Origin: Rhabditophanes sp. KR3021
Lineage: Eukaryota; Nematoda; Chromadorea; Rhabditida; Alloionematidae
Reading direction: 5' to 3'
NCBI GenBank assembly: GCA_963281155.1
Contig: CAUJLY010000006.1
Location: 9,176,001 to 9,240,000, forward strand
DNA length: 64,000 nt
In this document: piece after piece, positions 25,001-37,100 of the stretch
Layout: every line of letters begins with the position of its first letter
How positions within the stretch are numbered: position 1 is the first letter of the stretch
Notes under the pieces: generated by a model
Databases searched by the model: none
Seen by the model: only the letters and a program-made list of their open reading frames with translations
Told to the model about the DNA's origin: nothing
Program-made: the position numbers and the translations under genes

Positions 25001-28000
25001 ACTTAATGTGATTTCGTGCTTTAAGAGTTTGTGTAGAGTATATTTTTGGTTGCTATTGCTTTATATATCAGTTATGATGGACAATGGAAGCGGAACGAGA
25101 TGCAGGTAGAAATGTGGGTCTCCAGGCTGTAATTTAAATTGTAGAACGTACGTTGTAATTTAGTTTTAAGGCAATAACTAATTAAATTGTCATATAATGG
25201 TAATAAAATTTAATTAAAAAAGTCTTATCCTAATGAGTATTAAATCCAATTAAAAGTAATAGCCTAAAAATATCTAAACATATGATTTAATTTAATGATA
25301 TTTGGGTAGAAGATGATTTAAAATAAAATTCTATTTACTCATTGTTCCTACATCAACAAAAAGCAATGTCGAATGGTTTAGATACTACTTTCATTCTAAA
25401 GTTGCTCTTGAAGATTTTGATGTTTCCGTCAAAATGTATATGAATTGTGATCAACAAGACTTACAAAAAATGAAAATAGAAGCAAATATCTGTATAAATA
25501 GCGGTTATCTCAAGTACTTTTTGTTGCAACGCAAACAATTATTTTTTTATTTCATAATAAGAATAAAAATTAGAAATAGCAAAAGAGGTAATAAAAGGAC
25601 AAATCATCACAAATTTAATCATTATTTTTTCCCAAAATTGTTATTCAACCTAACTTTCTTCTTTAATAATCCCAAACTTATCTGGTTTAACTTTGAAGAA
25701 TGATCATAATAATGGTGACGAATAGTCATGAGTGGAAAAGAATTCTAAATAAATCAAATGATGCTAAAATCACAATTACATCTTTCAATCCAGAGCTTTC
25801 TGTATATTAAATTTAAAAATTAAGGGGGTTAATTTAAGGTTGAAAGTTGTTGAAAAAAAATAATGGTAAACATTTGCATACCAGCAAACAAAGTTATTCT
25901 TAGATTTGAATTCTAGTATACTGGAGAGAAGATTCACGCATTCTATAGACTATAAAATCAATTGGGGTCTTGAACTTTAAACACCCAAGTTATATGTGTA
26001 TCCTGAATTTATAAATACATATTTCTTGCTAAATATACGTGCTTCTTTTCTTGGCTATCACTTGGTGCAGGAAGCATTTGTTTGCACTTTATCAACAGCC
26101 AGTATATCAAAGGTTACGCAATGAGGTTAACCAACCACCCTTTCCTCCATAATTCATGAGACTAGTTTCAAGTTATTTGAATGGCAAATATGTGATTATC
26201 TTTTTCCGTTTGAGTCAAATGTTTGTATGGTTGTATATTTGCAATCTCTTATTGAGTTAGTGTTATTACAAAGATCTTTAGATTACTCAAGTATTCTGTA
26301 TGATCATAAAAAAATTGTGCTTTTTGAAATAAGTATGTAGAGTGTAGTAATTATTTAATTTATTAAGATTGAATGGGAAAGTGCAAAGCTATAAAATATT
26401 TTTTGTAATTAATAATGCATAGTTCGATTGAATCAGGTCTACTCAGAAGCCGTCCAAGCAAATTTGTTCAAACAAAAGACTTTTCTCATAATCACCAATT
26501 TACACAAAACGACATCTAACAAATTAATAAAAATCAAATTATTCATCTAAAGTAAAATCTTTCTGTATGTTTTTTCAAACAAGACTTCAGTAAAGGAGAG
26601 ATATTCATGTTGCAGGTTATAAATCATTCACTTCATGAAATAATCTACATTCTAGTATTAAAACTTTATTGCAAAAGCAATTAATTAGTATAAAATTGTG
26701 CATTATTATATCAATCTTTTTACCAAAGAATGAGCGTATATTTTTTATGCAAAACTTACATTCTAATAACCATTGTTCTCTTTTAAAAAGGGACTAATGA
26801 GTTATTGAAGTTTGTCATGAGAAACACTTCATTTTAACAAATTTAATGAACTTGAATTGAATTTTGATCTTAAACATTTTCCAATATATCATCTATTGAC
26901 AAGGTAACAAAAATAATCAAAGAAATATTACAAATGTTGTGGTGGTGTCTAATTAAGAAATACTAGACAACTAAAATATTAGCTAATTCGTTAATTGTCA
27001 ATAAATGATCACGTTAATATTATTGAATAAGAAAACAACACTCTATCTAGTTACTTCTAAAAGTCTTTTTTTCCTATCAAATTATAGTATTTGTTATTAG
27101 TAATTCTGCTTTCACACTTTTTGCACTTTAAAATTAAAAGCGGATCAACGTGTAGACAAGAAGATTTAAAGTCGTGAAGTAGTCTTGTACAAAATAAAAC
27201 ACATTTATGAAGGAGTTAGGTCAAAGAATTGCTGATTAAATAAACATTCATAAACATATATGTACATTCCTTTTGAATGTGAGTCATAATTATTGTTTTA
27301 ATTGTTTTGCAAATTTTTTGGTAATTGTAGTGAAAATAAATATGACAAGGTATATATATGTTTAAGCCAAAAATCTTACTATTCTAGACACTATTTACTC
27401 AATGTAATGATAAAAAAGTTGCACTGCAATCTATCAAAGTTAATAAAAGCCTTACAACTCTTCAAACTGGACCAGATTAATATATTGAGGTTTAAACCCA
27501 ACTAAGATTACTTCAACCAAGTTGTTTTGAATCAGTTACATTCAGAATGATTTTAAAAGAAAGAACTAAATATATTTCAAGACACATTCCCCGTATATTT
27601 ATAAGCTAACCTTTGAATTCTTTTTTTAAATGACCAAATCTTGACCTATGTCTCGAGGTAAAAGAGGATAATACTTAAAATAGAACACAAAAACATTCAA
27701 GATACTGGAATTTCGCTTTATCTTTGCTGTGCAGGTTCTTTTGTCTACTTTCAAATTACATAAAAGCAGAATTTTACAGATTTTTCATTATGATTGAACA
27801 TTTAGTTTGAACATATATTTTGAACATATATTTTGGATATTTATTTTAATGCTATGAATAATACTTTGATATTTGTTAATTTTCATGATTATTATTTAAA
27901 CATCTGCTAATTTTTATTATTGTTTTGCGGTCAATTTTTAACATCTTTCTATAAAAATACTTTTTGAATCCAAAATTATATATTCTTCATTTGTAATTAA

Positions 28001-28097
28001 TGTGAAGTATCATCTTCTTATTTCAACTGCCAAAAGCTTCTGTACTTAATTTGCAGTCACTATTTACTATACAAACTCCTTTTTTTGACTATATTTT
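25001..28097. other. Gene-poor AT-rich stretch (3.1 kb)
   Basis: Nothing firmly coding was found. A GC-richer run at 26030-26155 is open in all three plus frames and has an acceptor-like GTGCAG. It might hold a terminal exon, but no partner exon is seen. Confidence 0.4.
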
Positions 28098-28611
28098 TTA
28101 TTCATTTAGCGAGAACCTGTCATAAGTCACTTTCTTTGACTTTCTTGAATTTTTTGCGCATTTGAGGTATGAACCCATCAACAGAAGGTTCATTGGGGTG
28201 GTCAGTGGGTCACGCTGAGGTTGGTCCTTCTTAAGGCTAAAAACTTGGGTGTTAGTTGTGTAGGAGCTGGTAGTGAGAAAAAGAGTAAATGAAAATGGTA
28301 ATTGTGTTCTTTTTATATTAGCTGAAAAATTGAATTATCTAAGACCAGTTTTGTTTTGAATGGATGGAATTGAAGACAATTATAAAGGGATCAAGAGCAT
28401 TGACGCATTGACCAATCTCTTTAACGCACAAGACTTGCTGATTTGTTTTCTGTGTGTTCAAAACAGCACCTTAAGTTAATAATAAAAGTCGCGAAAATTA
28501 AATATAATTATATGATGCTTCTGATTAATACCTATAGGCCGCCTACTCTACTGAATCCAAGGGTAGAAGTTTGGACCTCCTGACCCTATCACTCCAGACT
28601 TTTATTTTCAT
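28098..28611 (-). CDS. Tentative small basic protein, divergent from the astacin gene
   Basis: A strong terminal exon (28236-28098) follows a CAAGTTTTTAG acceptor and reads LKKDQPQRDPLTTP, then GSYLKCAKNSRKSKK, then FSLNE and stop. An upstream exon (28449-28346), after an ACACAG acceptor, reads TNQQVLCVKEIGQCVNALDP and on. Joining them by phase 2 is consistent. A possible first exon with ATG at 28611-28609 would bring the total to 100 residues, but its donor (GTAGAG) and the second donor (GTCTTA) are weak, and both introns (102 and 109 bp) are long for this genome. Four cysteines would be present. The start is therefore uncertain. It would share a promoter region of about 160 bp with the astacin gene. 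Confidence 0.4.
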
Positions 28612-28773
28612 TATATAACATTTTAACTATTCTTGTAGTCTTTTAGTTGTGTGGTTCTTATCGTATAGACAAACCCTTTGTTAAACTTTTAAACGGACAC
28701 CATTTTATATTCTTATTAAACTATTAGAATTGCAAATTTTTATCATTTATAATCACATTTCCCTTTTAGAAGA

Positions 28774-30531
28774 ATGAAGTTATCTTTAATCATTTTACTA
28801 TTATGTCCGTGTGTATTTTCCTTTACATTTTTACAAGTTCCGGATAAAAACGCAATTGATGCTAAGAAATCTTTTGATAGTAAGTTTCTGTTTAATACCA
28901 AATAATATTATTTGATTTACAGCTATATCGGAAAAATTCCTATTGCCTCAAGATTTCGATCTTGCTGAATCAACTCCAGTAAGACAACCATCTACAAATG
29001 AAATGGTTGCCATGGAAAACAAAGACCTTTTTGAGGGAGATATTTTGGGAGTTCCTATTGATGAAGATCCTACTAAATATATCCAACGAGATTTACCAAT
29101 TGATAGTGCAGATAAGTATGATTATATTTTCAAGCAAAAAGTAAGATTAGTTTTTTGATTACAATAATTATTGAGTATTTGTAGTATTACAGTTCATTAA
29201 ATTTAGCAACTTATCCTGACAAATTATGGTCGGATGGACGTGTCCCATATATGCTCGAAGAAGGCATGACGACCACCCAAAGAGCAGCAATTGCTCAAGC
29301 TTTTGAAGAATATAAGAAGAAAACTTGCATTAGATTCGAACCAAGAAATGAAGATGATGCAGATTACATTTACATTAAAAGAAATCGTGGCTTTGGATGT
29401 TCTTCTTATGTTGGAAGAGCAGGAGGTAATCAAACAGTTTCTTTAGAAATTGGAAAGTGCTTTTCTAAAGGAATTATTGCTCATGAGCTTATGCATTCTA
29501 TTGGATTTTTTCATGAACATTCCCGCACTGATAGGGATGAGTTCGTAACAATTAATGAGGACAATATTAGGCCTGGAATGATGAGAAACTTTGAAAAGTA
29601 TCCAAGAAAAATCATCGATCCATTAGGCATGCCTTATGACTATGAGTCTGTAATGCATTACCATAAATTAGCATTTTCTAAAAATGGAAAACCTACTCTT
29701 GTACCGAAGGACGACAATGTCGAAATCGGCCAACGGTACAAATTAAGTGATGTAGATGCTAAAAAAATTAATAAGCTTTACAAGTGTATGGAGTTTGCAG
29801 TAACTAAGCCAGGTGTTGAGCCAACTGATCTCGAAGAAATAGACTCAGAAGAGGACTTAGATTACACCACTACAAAGACCATCAAAACGACACAAAAACC
29901 AAAAATAACTGAAAGATACACGAGATGGCCCATCAAAAAAACCACTTCAACGACCACCGAATCTCCCGACTCAAGTATTACAACAAAAACTACTACATTT
30001 GTTGAAACGACTACAACTACAAATGCGCCTCATACGACTCACGTAAAAACGATGAAACAATCCTCCACCACAACTTCTAAACCAACAACTAAATCAGATA
30101 AGAATAGTGGTAAGAAGGAAAAATGTGAGAATCTCAATGCTCATTGTGAAATGTGGGAACAACTTGGGCATTGCCAACATTCCATAAAGTATATGAAACA
30201 TTATTGTCGCAAAGCATGTAACTTCTGTGATATTGATGAAGTTCCTGCTACAACCACTTCCAAACCTCCAATCCTCGAAAAGACTAGAGAAAAGTCCAAA
30301 GAAGTAATAACTAAAACATTGCCCCCAAAAACAATCAAGCCATCTTTAACAAAAAATAAGGAAAACGGATCAAAAACAAGTTGTGTCGATAAAAATTTGT
30401 TCTGCGGGTATTGGGCAAAGATTGGAGAATGCAAGAGTGAATCGAAATTTATGAAGATTTTCTGTAAAAGGGCATGCAACTTATGTGGAGATCAAGTTGA
30501 CAAAATGTATGCTCCAAATCCTCGCAAATGA
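28774..30531 (+). CDS. Astacin zinc metalloprotease with two C-terminal ShK domains (NAS type)
   Basis: Exons 28774-28879, 28923-29140 and 29185-30531 give 556 residues (introns 43 and 44 bp). There is a signal peptide ([14 protein letters not shown]). The prodomain contains FEGD at 72-75, the Asp-switch motif that ligates zinc in the zymogen. The catalytic domain has [12 protein letters not shown] at 208-219 followed by SRTDRD, and the Met-turn SVMHY at 263-267. A Thr/Ser/Lys-rich linker (about 320-415) leads to ShK domain 1 (about 422-456), a second basic Thr/Pro linker, and ShK domain 2 (about 508-542, ending CNLC). All catalytic ligands are present, so an active secreted protease is expected. 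The architecture fits nematode NAS proteases with ShK tails. The intron-2 acceptor (TTTGTAG at 29184) was chosen because the next AG breaks the frame. Confidence 0.93.
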
Positions 30532-30827
30532 TGTGTAAATCATCACAAATTGTTTAAATTTTGGACTTTCAACAAGCAATCTGAAAAAAACCCAAGTTGG
30601 ATGTTAGTAAATTGTCAATCAAGTTGCCTACATCCCACTAATGTTACTGCCGAGAATTATTATCTAACTTTATATAATAGCTTCCTTAATTAATATAATC
30701 AAACTGGTGTATTATAATTAATCTAAATGATATGCATAACAATTAAGAAACTAAATAAGCATGTTATTTAACATTTATTTAAAATATAATAAGATGTATA
30801 ATAATAATTATTATTTAATTAATTTGT
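30532..30827. other. 3' flank of the astacin gene
   Basis: AT-rich sequence with no coding frame. Confidence 0.4.
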
Positions 30828-31979
30828 TTACCCTTTATATAATGATAACGGTTTTTGGGGATATTGTTTGCCACAATACATTTCGAGGAATTCATTATTG
30901 CCCGGGGTTAAAGCCCTGTACTTCTTTAAAGCTTTAATGGCGTACATTTATATGTCACTGACTTCACTTGCACTAATTCTCATGAGAGAATATTTCATTT
31001 TTTTACAGAACAGTTCTTTCTATCGCATCTTTATTCTCTTCCAAAATCATAGTTCCGAAACCAGTCATTACTATTGAAATGTTGAATCTCATCTGCTTTA
31101 ATGTGAGATTTCCATTCACAAAATCAAACCGAATATTACAACCAAGTAGAAAGTTTTGGGGTTGATATTTCACCTGAGTTGCCATCGATGCATATTCTTA
31201 AAGGCATACCTTCCAATTTCATTTACTCTTGGGGCAGAAGGTTTGTGAATTTATAGGCTAAAACAGCTGATGAATGTGTCAGCAGACCAGTCTTTTTCAT
31301 CGAAGTATTTTGTCTTGTTGCCGTATATAGACTTCTTAATAACAAGGCAAAAGTTCGCTCTTAAGCCCAATCTTTTATTGTGCTCATTCCTGTTGTCCTT
31401 GTTGTAGACATACATTACTAGATTCATCAGCGGGTACTTCATTTGACTGTTTCATAGCTGCTTTAAAAGTAGGCTAGTTTGAACAACCTTCTTAAGAAGA
31501 GGTTTCTTGCCGCCATCTGAATCGTCAGAGCTCGAAAAAGATTCCAACCTTGAAACTAGAGTAGCTGGAACAATCTTTTTAACAACTGTTTCTTTTCATC
31601 ACCAAAAGCTTTTGGGCGGGAATTTAGATCTCAAACAATATAATTACATTTTTATTTTAATAAGACTTGCAAGTATCAGGAACCTCAGTATACTTGTGAC
31701 GTAATCTTGCACTGATTTCATGTGGGAAGTCAACCCTTTCATTGCCATGAATAATACCTTCTGCATAAAGCAAACTTTAAATTCCGCTATCATCATTCGG
31801 TTGATGTTGACGATATAGATGTAATTCACTACAAAACAGCCTGTGTTGGTTAATCTACTTTGAATTAACTTTAAATCTTCCTGAGTAGTCCAGCCTTTTT
31901 TGGGATTGAAAGATTCAGTGATTTTATTAATTTTGTCAACTAAAATTAAATGCCAATGAAATCCCCCTCCTAATATCAA
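30828..31979 (-). pseudogene. Frame-shifted, GC-richer coding relic of unknown, perhaps mobile-element, origin
   Basis: From 31979 downward the minus strand carries protein-like stretches in constantly changing frames. The order is one with FHWHLILVDKINKITESF; a Ser/Asp/Lys block near 31500; one with NFCLVIKKSIYGNKTKYFDE; one with APRVNEIGRYAF; one with FNISIVMTGFGTM; and a last piece with KKYRALTPGNNEFLEMYCGK ending near 30828. Frames switch without good introns, and several blocks continue one another only after one-base shifts, which points to a decayed gene. The patch is clearly less AT-rich than its flanks. The HW-x-LxxVD pattern recalls viral or Polinton-type cysteine proteases, but this is a weak guess; no identity is claimed. 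Confidence 0.45.
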
Positions 31980-32183
31980 GCATTTTTACTTAGAAATAAC
32001 ACTATTTATTTATCATCCCAATAAATATTATTAATCGTTGCAAAAAAAGAAAATAGAACAGTTTATGATCAGGTTGTATTTACTATTGACACAACCACAA
32101 AAAGTGTGTTTAAAAAATACAAAAATAAGATTATTTGTTAAAGGAAATGGTGTGGATATGTATATATAGTAGGTGAATGTTTT

Positions 32184-32531
32184 TCAAACTTGGGAGCTTT
32201 CAAAAAATAGAGCATACACGCAATAAACAATTGCTGTCAGAGAGATGAAAGTTACAAGAAGTTGTGATTTCACAGATGGTCTTTGTTCAAGTATAGATTT
32301 GTCTTCAATGACAAAAATTGACTAAAAAGAGAAGGTATAAAGAATAACTAATAAAGACTTTTCTTACGTGACGTTTTAAATCTTTCAAAAGACTTTGTTC
32401 AGTTGCCAAATGATTCGAATCTATGAATTGGATATTTCTGAAAAATAAGGCATTAGGAATAAAGTTTGGCAAAAAACCTACACTGGAATATAATGTGATT
32501 TAGAAATAATACTTTTTTCAGGTTTCGACAT
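32184..32531 (-). CDS. Small tail-anchored membrane protein (85 aa)
   Basis: Three tiny exons (32531-32482, 32437-32368, 32321-32184) join in a single frame through two introns of about 45 bp, each with a proper GT donor and a TTTTCAG or TTTTTAG acceptor. The start ATG is followed by SKPEKSIISKSHYIP. The middle is polar and charged (ATEQSLLKDLKRH). Residues 61-80 form one strongly hydrophobic helix (LLVTFISLTAIVYCVYALFF), followed by only five residues before the stop. That is the topology of a tail-anchored ER, mitochondrial or vesicle protein, with the N-terminus cytosolic. No SNARE heptad or other known domain is apparent. It lies 0.7 kb downstream of the claudin-like gene on the same strand. 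Confidence 0.65.
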
Positions 32532-33233
32532 CTCTCCAAGGTATAATTACTAAAAATAGTTTAATTATTGAATAAACAAAAAGAATGGTAACGCATTATA
32601 CTTATCTATCACAAAATGAATTAAGTAAAATAAGTTGAAGAAGTCATCGACCTAAACATTAAATATCTAATTCATTAACATCAATCCACCATATTTTATA
32701 TACAATCATTTGGAAGTTTTGACATGATACGCATTTGGTTATTCAAATGAATGATCAAAATAGCGACTAAATGGTTTGCTAGCAATAGGGTTGAAGATAG
32801 CATCGTTTACTTAAAAATATGGTGCATATCGTTGATCACATGCTTTGTTTTTTGTTAGTGATAAAGATCAAATTAACAAAATCAAATAATTAATTGAAGG
32901 ACAAATTTATTTATCAATTTTGCAGACCCTTGGTAATTTATCTCAAGTAAAATATTTGGATTCCTTTTTAGATCTGACTGAGTAATAAAGTACAATTTTG
33001 ATTTTATCTTTTTTTATAAAAAATATTTCACTTTTGTTGTAATCATAGTTTGTGTTGATCATATGCTCACAAATATGTATTTATTTTCATTTCTTGATTG
33101 AAGGAAAAGCGATTCTGGGTTTGAATTCATAGATAATAAAGTTTAAACAACAACCAAAATGCTATTAATACATTTATAAGATAAGGATTGAATTAAGAAA
33201 ATTTATTTAAATTAAAGTATCATGAGCAAGCGT
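32532..33233. other. Spacer between the tail-anchored and claudin-like genes
   Basis: AT-rich. It holds the 3' flank of the claudin-like gene and the upstream region of the small tail-anchored gene. No coding frame or RNA gene was seen. Confidence 0.4.
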
Positions 33234-34131
33234 TCAATATCTTTGTTGAGGGTATAAGTATTGTTTATTCACAGGAGGTAAATTCATCAGCCTAATTTCC
33301 TCAGTTTGCACCGACGATCCGCTTAGAATCGAGTATGATGTACAGACAGAAATTATGAATGAGATCAGGAGAATTATGCTACTAAGGCCATGCAAATAAA
33401 AAGCATGTCCAATTGATTGCTAAAAATGCTTGTAAATATAGACTTTATATTAAAATATTACCTCATAAGTACCGATTAGTCCTTGCACAAAACGATTGTC
33501 AACTCTATGTGCGGCAAAGAAGAAGATTGCATCAGCTGTTATTGAGCAGAAAACTGGAATTAAAAATTAACTAAAATTATTTCTAGATCCACTTACGTGA
33601 CAAAAAAATTAAGATGCAATAGACGAGGGAACATGTTCCAAAACAAGGAGCACACATTCCTGTAAAAATTGATAATCCACCTAACACCAACGAGACTACA
33701 ATTGCCAGGAGGCAAGCTTTGTGCCAGAAGAAAAGTTGGTGATGTTCAGCTTCTCCTGCTGCACTGTTTTCATTGTCGATGACGATATTTTCTTCAATAA
33801 TCTTTGCTTGATTCCAGTCAAATTTGTATGTACAATGAAGGGGAGATTTATTGTCGTAAATTTCAGTAATATGCGTTGGATGCATGTCTGATCGATGACT
33901 TAAAAATGAATCATCACTACTTGGCTTAGGTACATTCATTTGGGAATAAAATTTTTCTGCTCGAGTGCAATCAAGCCACAGTCCATGATGATGTTCTGCT
34001 CTAAATTCACGAATGTCTACAACTTGCCAAGAGGGCGACAGGGCCGAAAAGATAGCTATAGCAGTGGCTGTAATTTGGAAAATTAAAGAAACAATCAGTA
34101 CTATTGTCTGCGACAAAGCTTCACCACCCAT
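33234..34131 (-). CDS. Claudin-like four-TM protein (PMP22/claudin superfamily)
   Basis: Exons 34131-33597, 33553-33462 and 33419-33234 (introns 43 and 42 bp) give 270 residues. TM1 (about 9-29) is followed by the first extracellular loop with the superfamily signature: a Trp in SPSWQVV, then HHGLWLDC, then a second Cys in LHCTYKF. TM2 (about 137-160, LACLLAIVVSLVLGGLS type) and TM3 (CLVYCILIFL into LFCSITADAIFFFAA) follow. TM4 is SSIILLISFIISVCTSY. The C-terminus is short and ends QQRY, not a classical claudin PDZ ligand. The first loop is longer than usual by about 30 residues. Nematode members act in epithelial junctions, neuronal patterning or channel regulation; which applies here cannot be told. 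Confidence 0.8.
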
Positions 34132-37100
34132 TTCGTATGCTCTTATAGGCTATAAAAGATGTGTTGATTAATACTAAGCTTTTAATAAAAGGAAAATTAA
34201 TAATCAATATGCATCCAAATAAGGATAAAAATAGTTAGTATACATTTAAAGACAAGAGGATTAACACTGACTGTTGGATAAAGAAAGCAAAATTCAAGGT
34301 AGTTCATTGTTGGTGGTATGAAAAACAGGTTGACCAGCCACGGACATATCTATATGGTGTAAGGTTTTTCAGTTTGTGTATGTGTAGAAAGATGTGAAAA
34401 TACATTTTTTGATATACAAGGTAAATGATAGTTGGTGGGGTAGTTCGAGGTCATAAGTTGTATTAAATTTAACGATGGCGGCTTTTGCATACTGATTTTG
34501 GTGTTACAATTGACTTGTGCCGACCCATACATTTAGAAACGTTTTGGATATGGTTCAATAATTAAAATGGTAAAAACTCTCTTTTTTAGATTGAAAAAAG
34601 TTGCTTTATTTTATACAGAACGGAAAATTTGTGTTTTCGAGTGCATAAAGAATGGAAAAAACAAGTATACTTAGCTGTTCAATTCAGCATATTAGCTTGC
34701 ATCAATTACAATACGTTTTTCAAATTGGCACGAAGGAGTGTAACAAGTGTTATACCAAATTAAATAAGATTGTATAAAGTACCTTGTTTCACTTGATTAA
34801 ATATCAGTTACCTGACAACAAATTAAAGTTATTACATAAATTACGAATTGATTATTAATGTTTAAATGCTCCCCACAATTTAACAATAAATCATATGTAT
34901 ACCTATAATTTTGGTTCATCTCAACATTGGAGATGGCATGTACTCAATTATAAGTAAATAAATGCATACATACAGCCTATTCATCACCTTGACAAATTTT
35001 TTTGTCCTCAGTATGACCACACAATTAGCATTGTTTATAGATTTGAAATCATATTATTATTTTGATATAATGAAAATAACCTTTTTTTAAACATTTCAGG
35101 CTTGCCATTTGTTAATTTAAATGTTATTAGTATTATAAATAAATGTTTTATTGGTATCAATGACAAAATAGTTGATACAAATAAATGATCATTTAAAGGC
35201 ATATCTTTGAAGATTGTATTTATTATAATTTTATTTGAGTAAGGTCATCTTAAATAGTGGCAAATAGTATACGTTTTTTTGTAAATTATAATGTTGTATG
35301 TATTTATAAATAGATATGGAGAACATATATTCATATTACTCATACAAACTAATAAACTTTCTTTTCTATTTTGTAATGTTAATTATTGCACTTTGTAGAG
35401 AAGATTCTTATGTATTAACGAAGATACAACAATTTTAATTTTGGTTGATTAAATATAATATAAGTGATTGAATTAACCATCCTTCAATTGTTTTATCTTC
35501 GATGTGATAATTTTATTTGGTCGTACGAAGATTCATCTATCTTTAATTACATTACCAAGTATATATCTGCCTAGATATGTCAATTTGTTCAAACAAACAT
35601 TTGATATGTGGTTATGGCGATTTGATAAAAAATTTGATTTACAACCGCTAATCAATGGAAAAGTAATTTATTTTTATCTAATTTAAAGTCATTTCATACA
35701 TTTTGCTTCATCATTAAATTTATTTTGTGTCAAAAAGTTTAATGTACATATAATGCATTGGATACATCGGATACACTAATCTTCTGTGTTATTATGAATT
35801 CGTATAATACCGTTTATAGGTTGTTTAAGACGATTTAACTAATTTTTCAAAGTATGTACTTTACTTCATGATTTCTGGTAAGCATTCCTTTTTGCATATC
35901 AATTACTATACTCGGTAAATTTATTAACTATATTAACTAATTTTAATGTTGTACCATAAAAATCACTCCCTCGCCACTTTATACCATCCGATTTTTTAAA
36001 CAAATTAAATTTATATGACATTTGTATATAAATTTCTTAAACCATTTCAAATATACCCAAAAATATTTCCTGTTTAACGAAATAATTGCTTGTCAAGTGC
36101 AGTAAATTTATGTAAAATTCAGTAAAAATATAAATTGTTATATTTTATTTAGTGCATTAATGTGATATTTCTGAACGTTCTAAATAGACTAATTATTATT
36201 TTAATGTACATATGATTTTAGCAAATTATTATCGTTTAATTTGTTTCTGATTATTGTTAGCGCTTTTTAACAATTTGATTATCGCTTTTATTGCACAAAA
36301 TAATAATAAACAACAAACACAAATACCTATGCTATGAAGACAAACACTTTTTGTTAAAGAACTCTTTATCTTAAATCTATTAAAAGAGCACTAAATTGGT
36401 AGATTTAATTTTTTGGTTGTAAAAATTATTAGATAATAGGTAGTTATGTCTATCACTTGATGGTAATTATGTAAGCATTTTGTAAACGATGTTATTAATA
36501 TTGTAGGCAATTGTTAGAAGGAAATCTGTTTTATAATAATGACCAATAACATTTCAAAGAGATGGAATATAAAATTTGGTTGAGCCGACCTTGCTATTAT
36601 TGAGTATACATATGTATTTTGTGGAAATTAGTATGGCCAGATGATGACATAATATGTTATGAAGTTACATGTTGTCATGTGTGCGAGCATCTATAAAGAA
36701 ACAGTAATTATTTAGTGTTTCTATTGTTGCATAAAGAACACTTCTTTTATACACTACATTTGGTACTCACACAGATATATGTAACCGGCTTCAGTTAGTA
36801 TTTGTACACAAAAAACTGGAGGCATTTGTACAATAGGCAATATAAGTAATCATTGACAACCTTCTTTGATAATCTATGTTATTACGATACTAAACAATAT
36901 GGTTCTGAATTGATTATTCATCCGATTTATCAAAAATACAAATGATAGATATGATCTAAAACAAAAATACTTTCTCATCTTTGAAGTATATTATTTTTAT
37001 CCCAGCTATACAAGACTAATGGTCTCGAATACATTTATCTAACATAAAAATAGTTCTTCTTAAAATTTACCACAAATCATATTCATATACATTTTTAATT

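Noticed and set aside
26030..26155. Stretch open in three plus frames
   Set aside because: No preference for one frame, no partner exon and no family resemblance.
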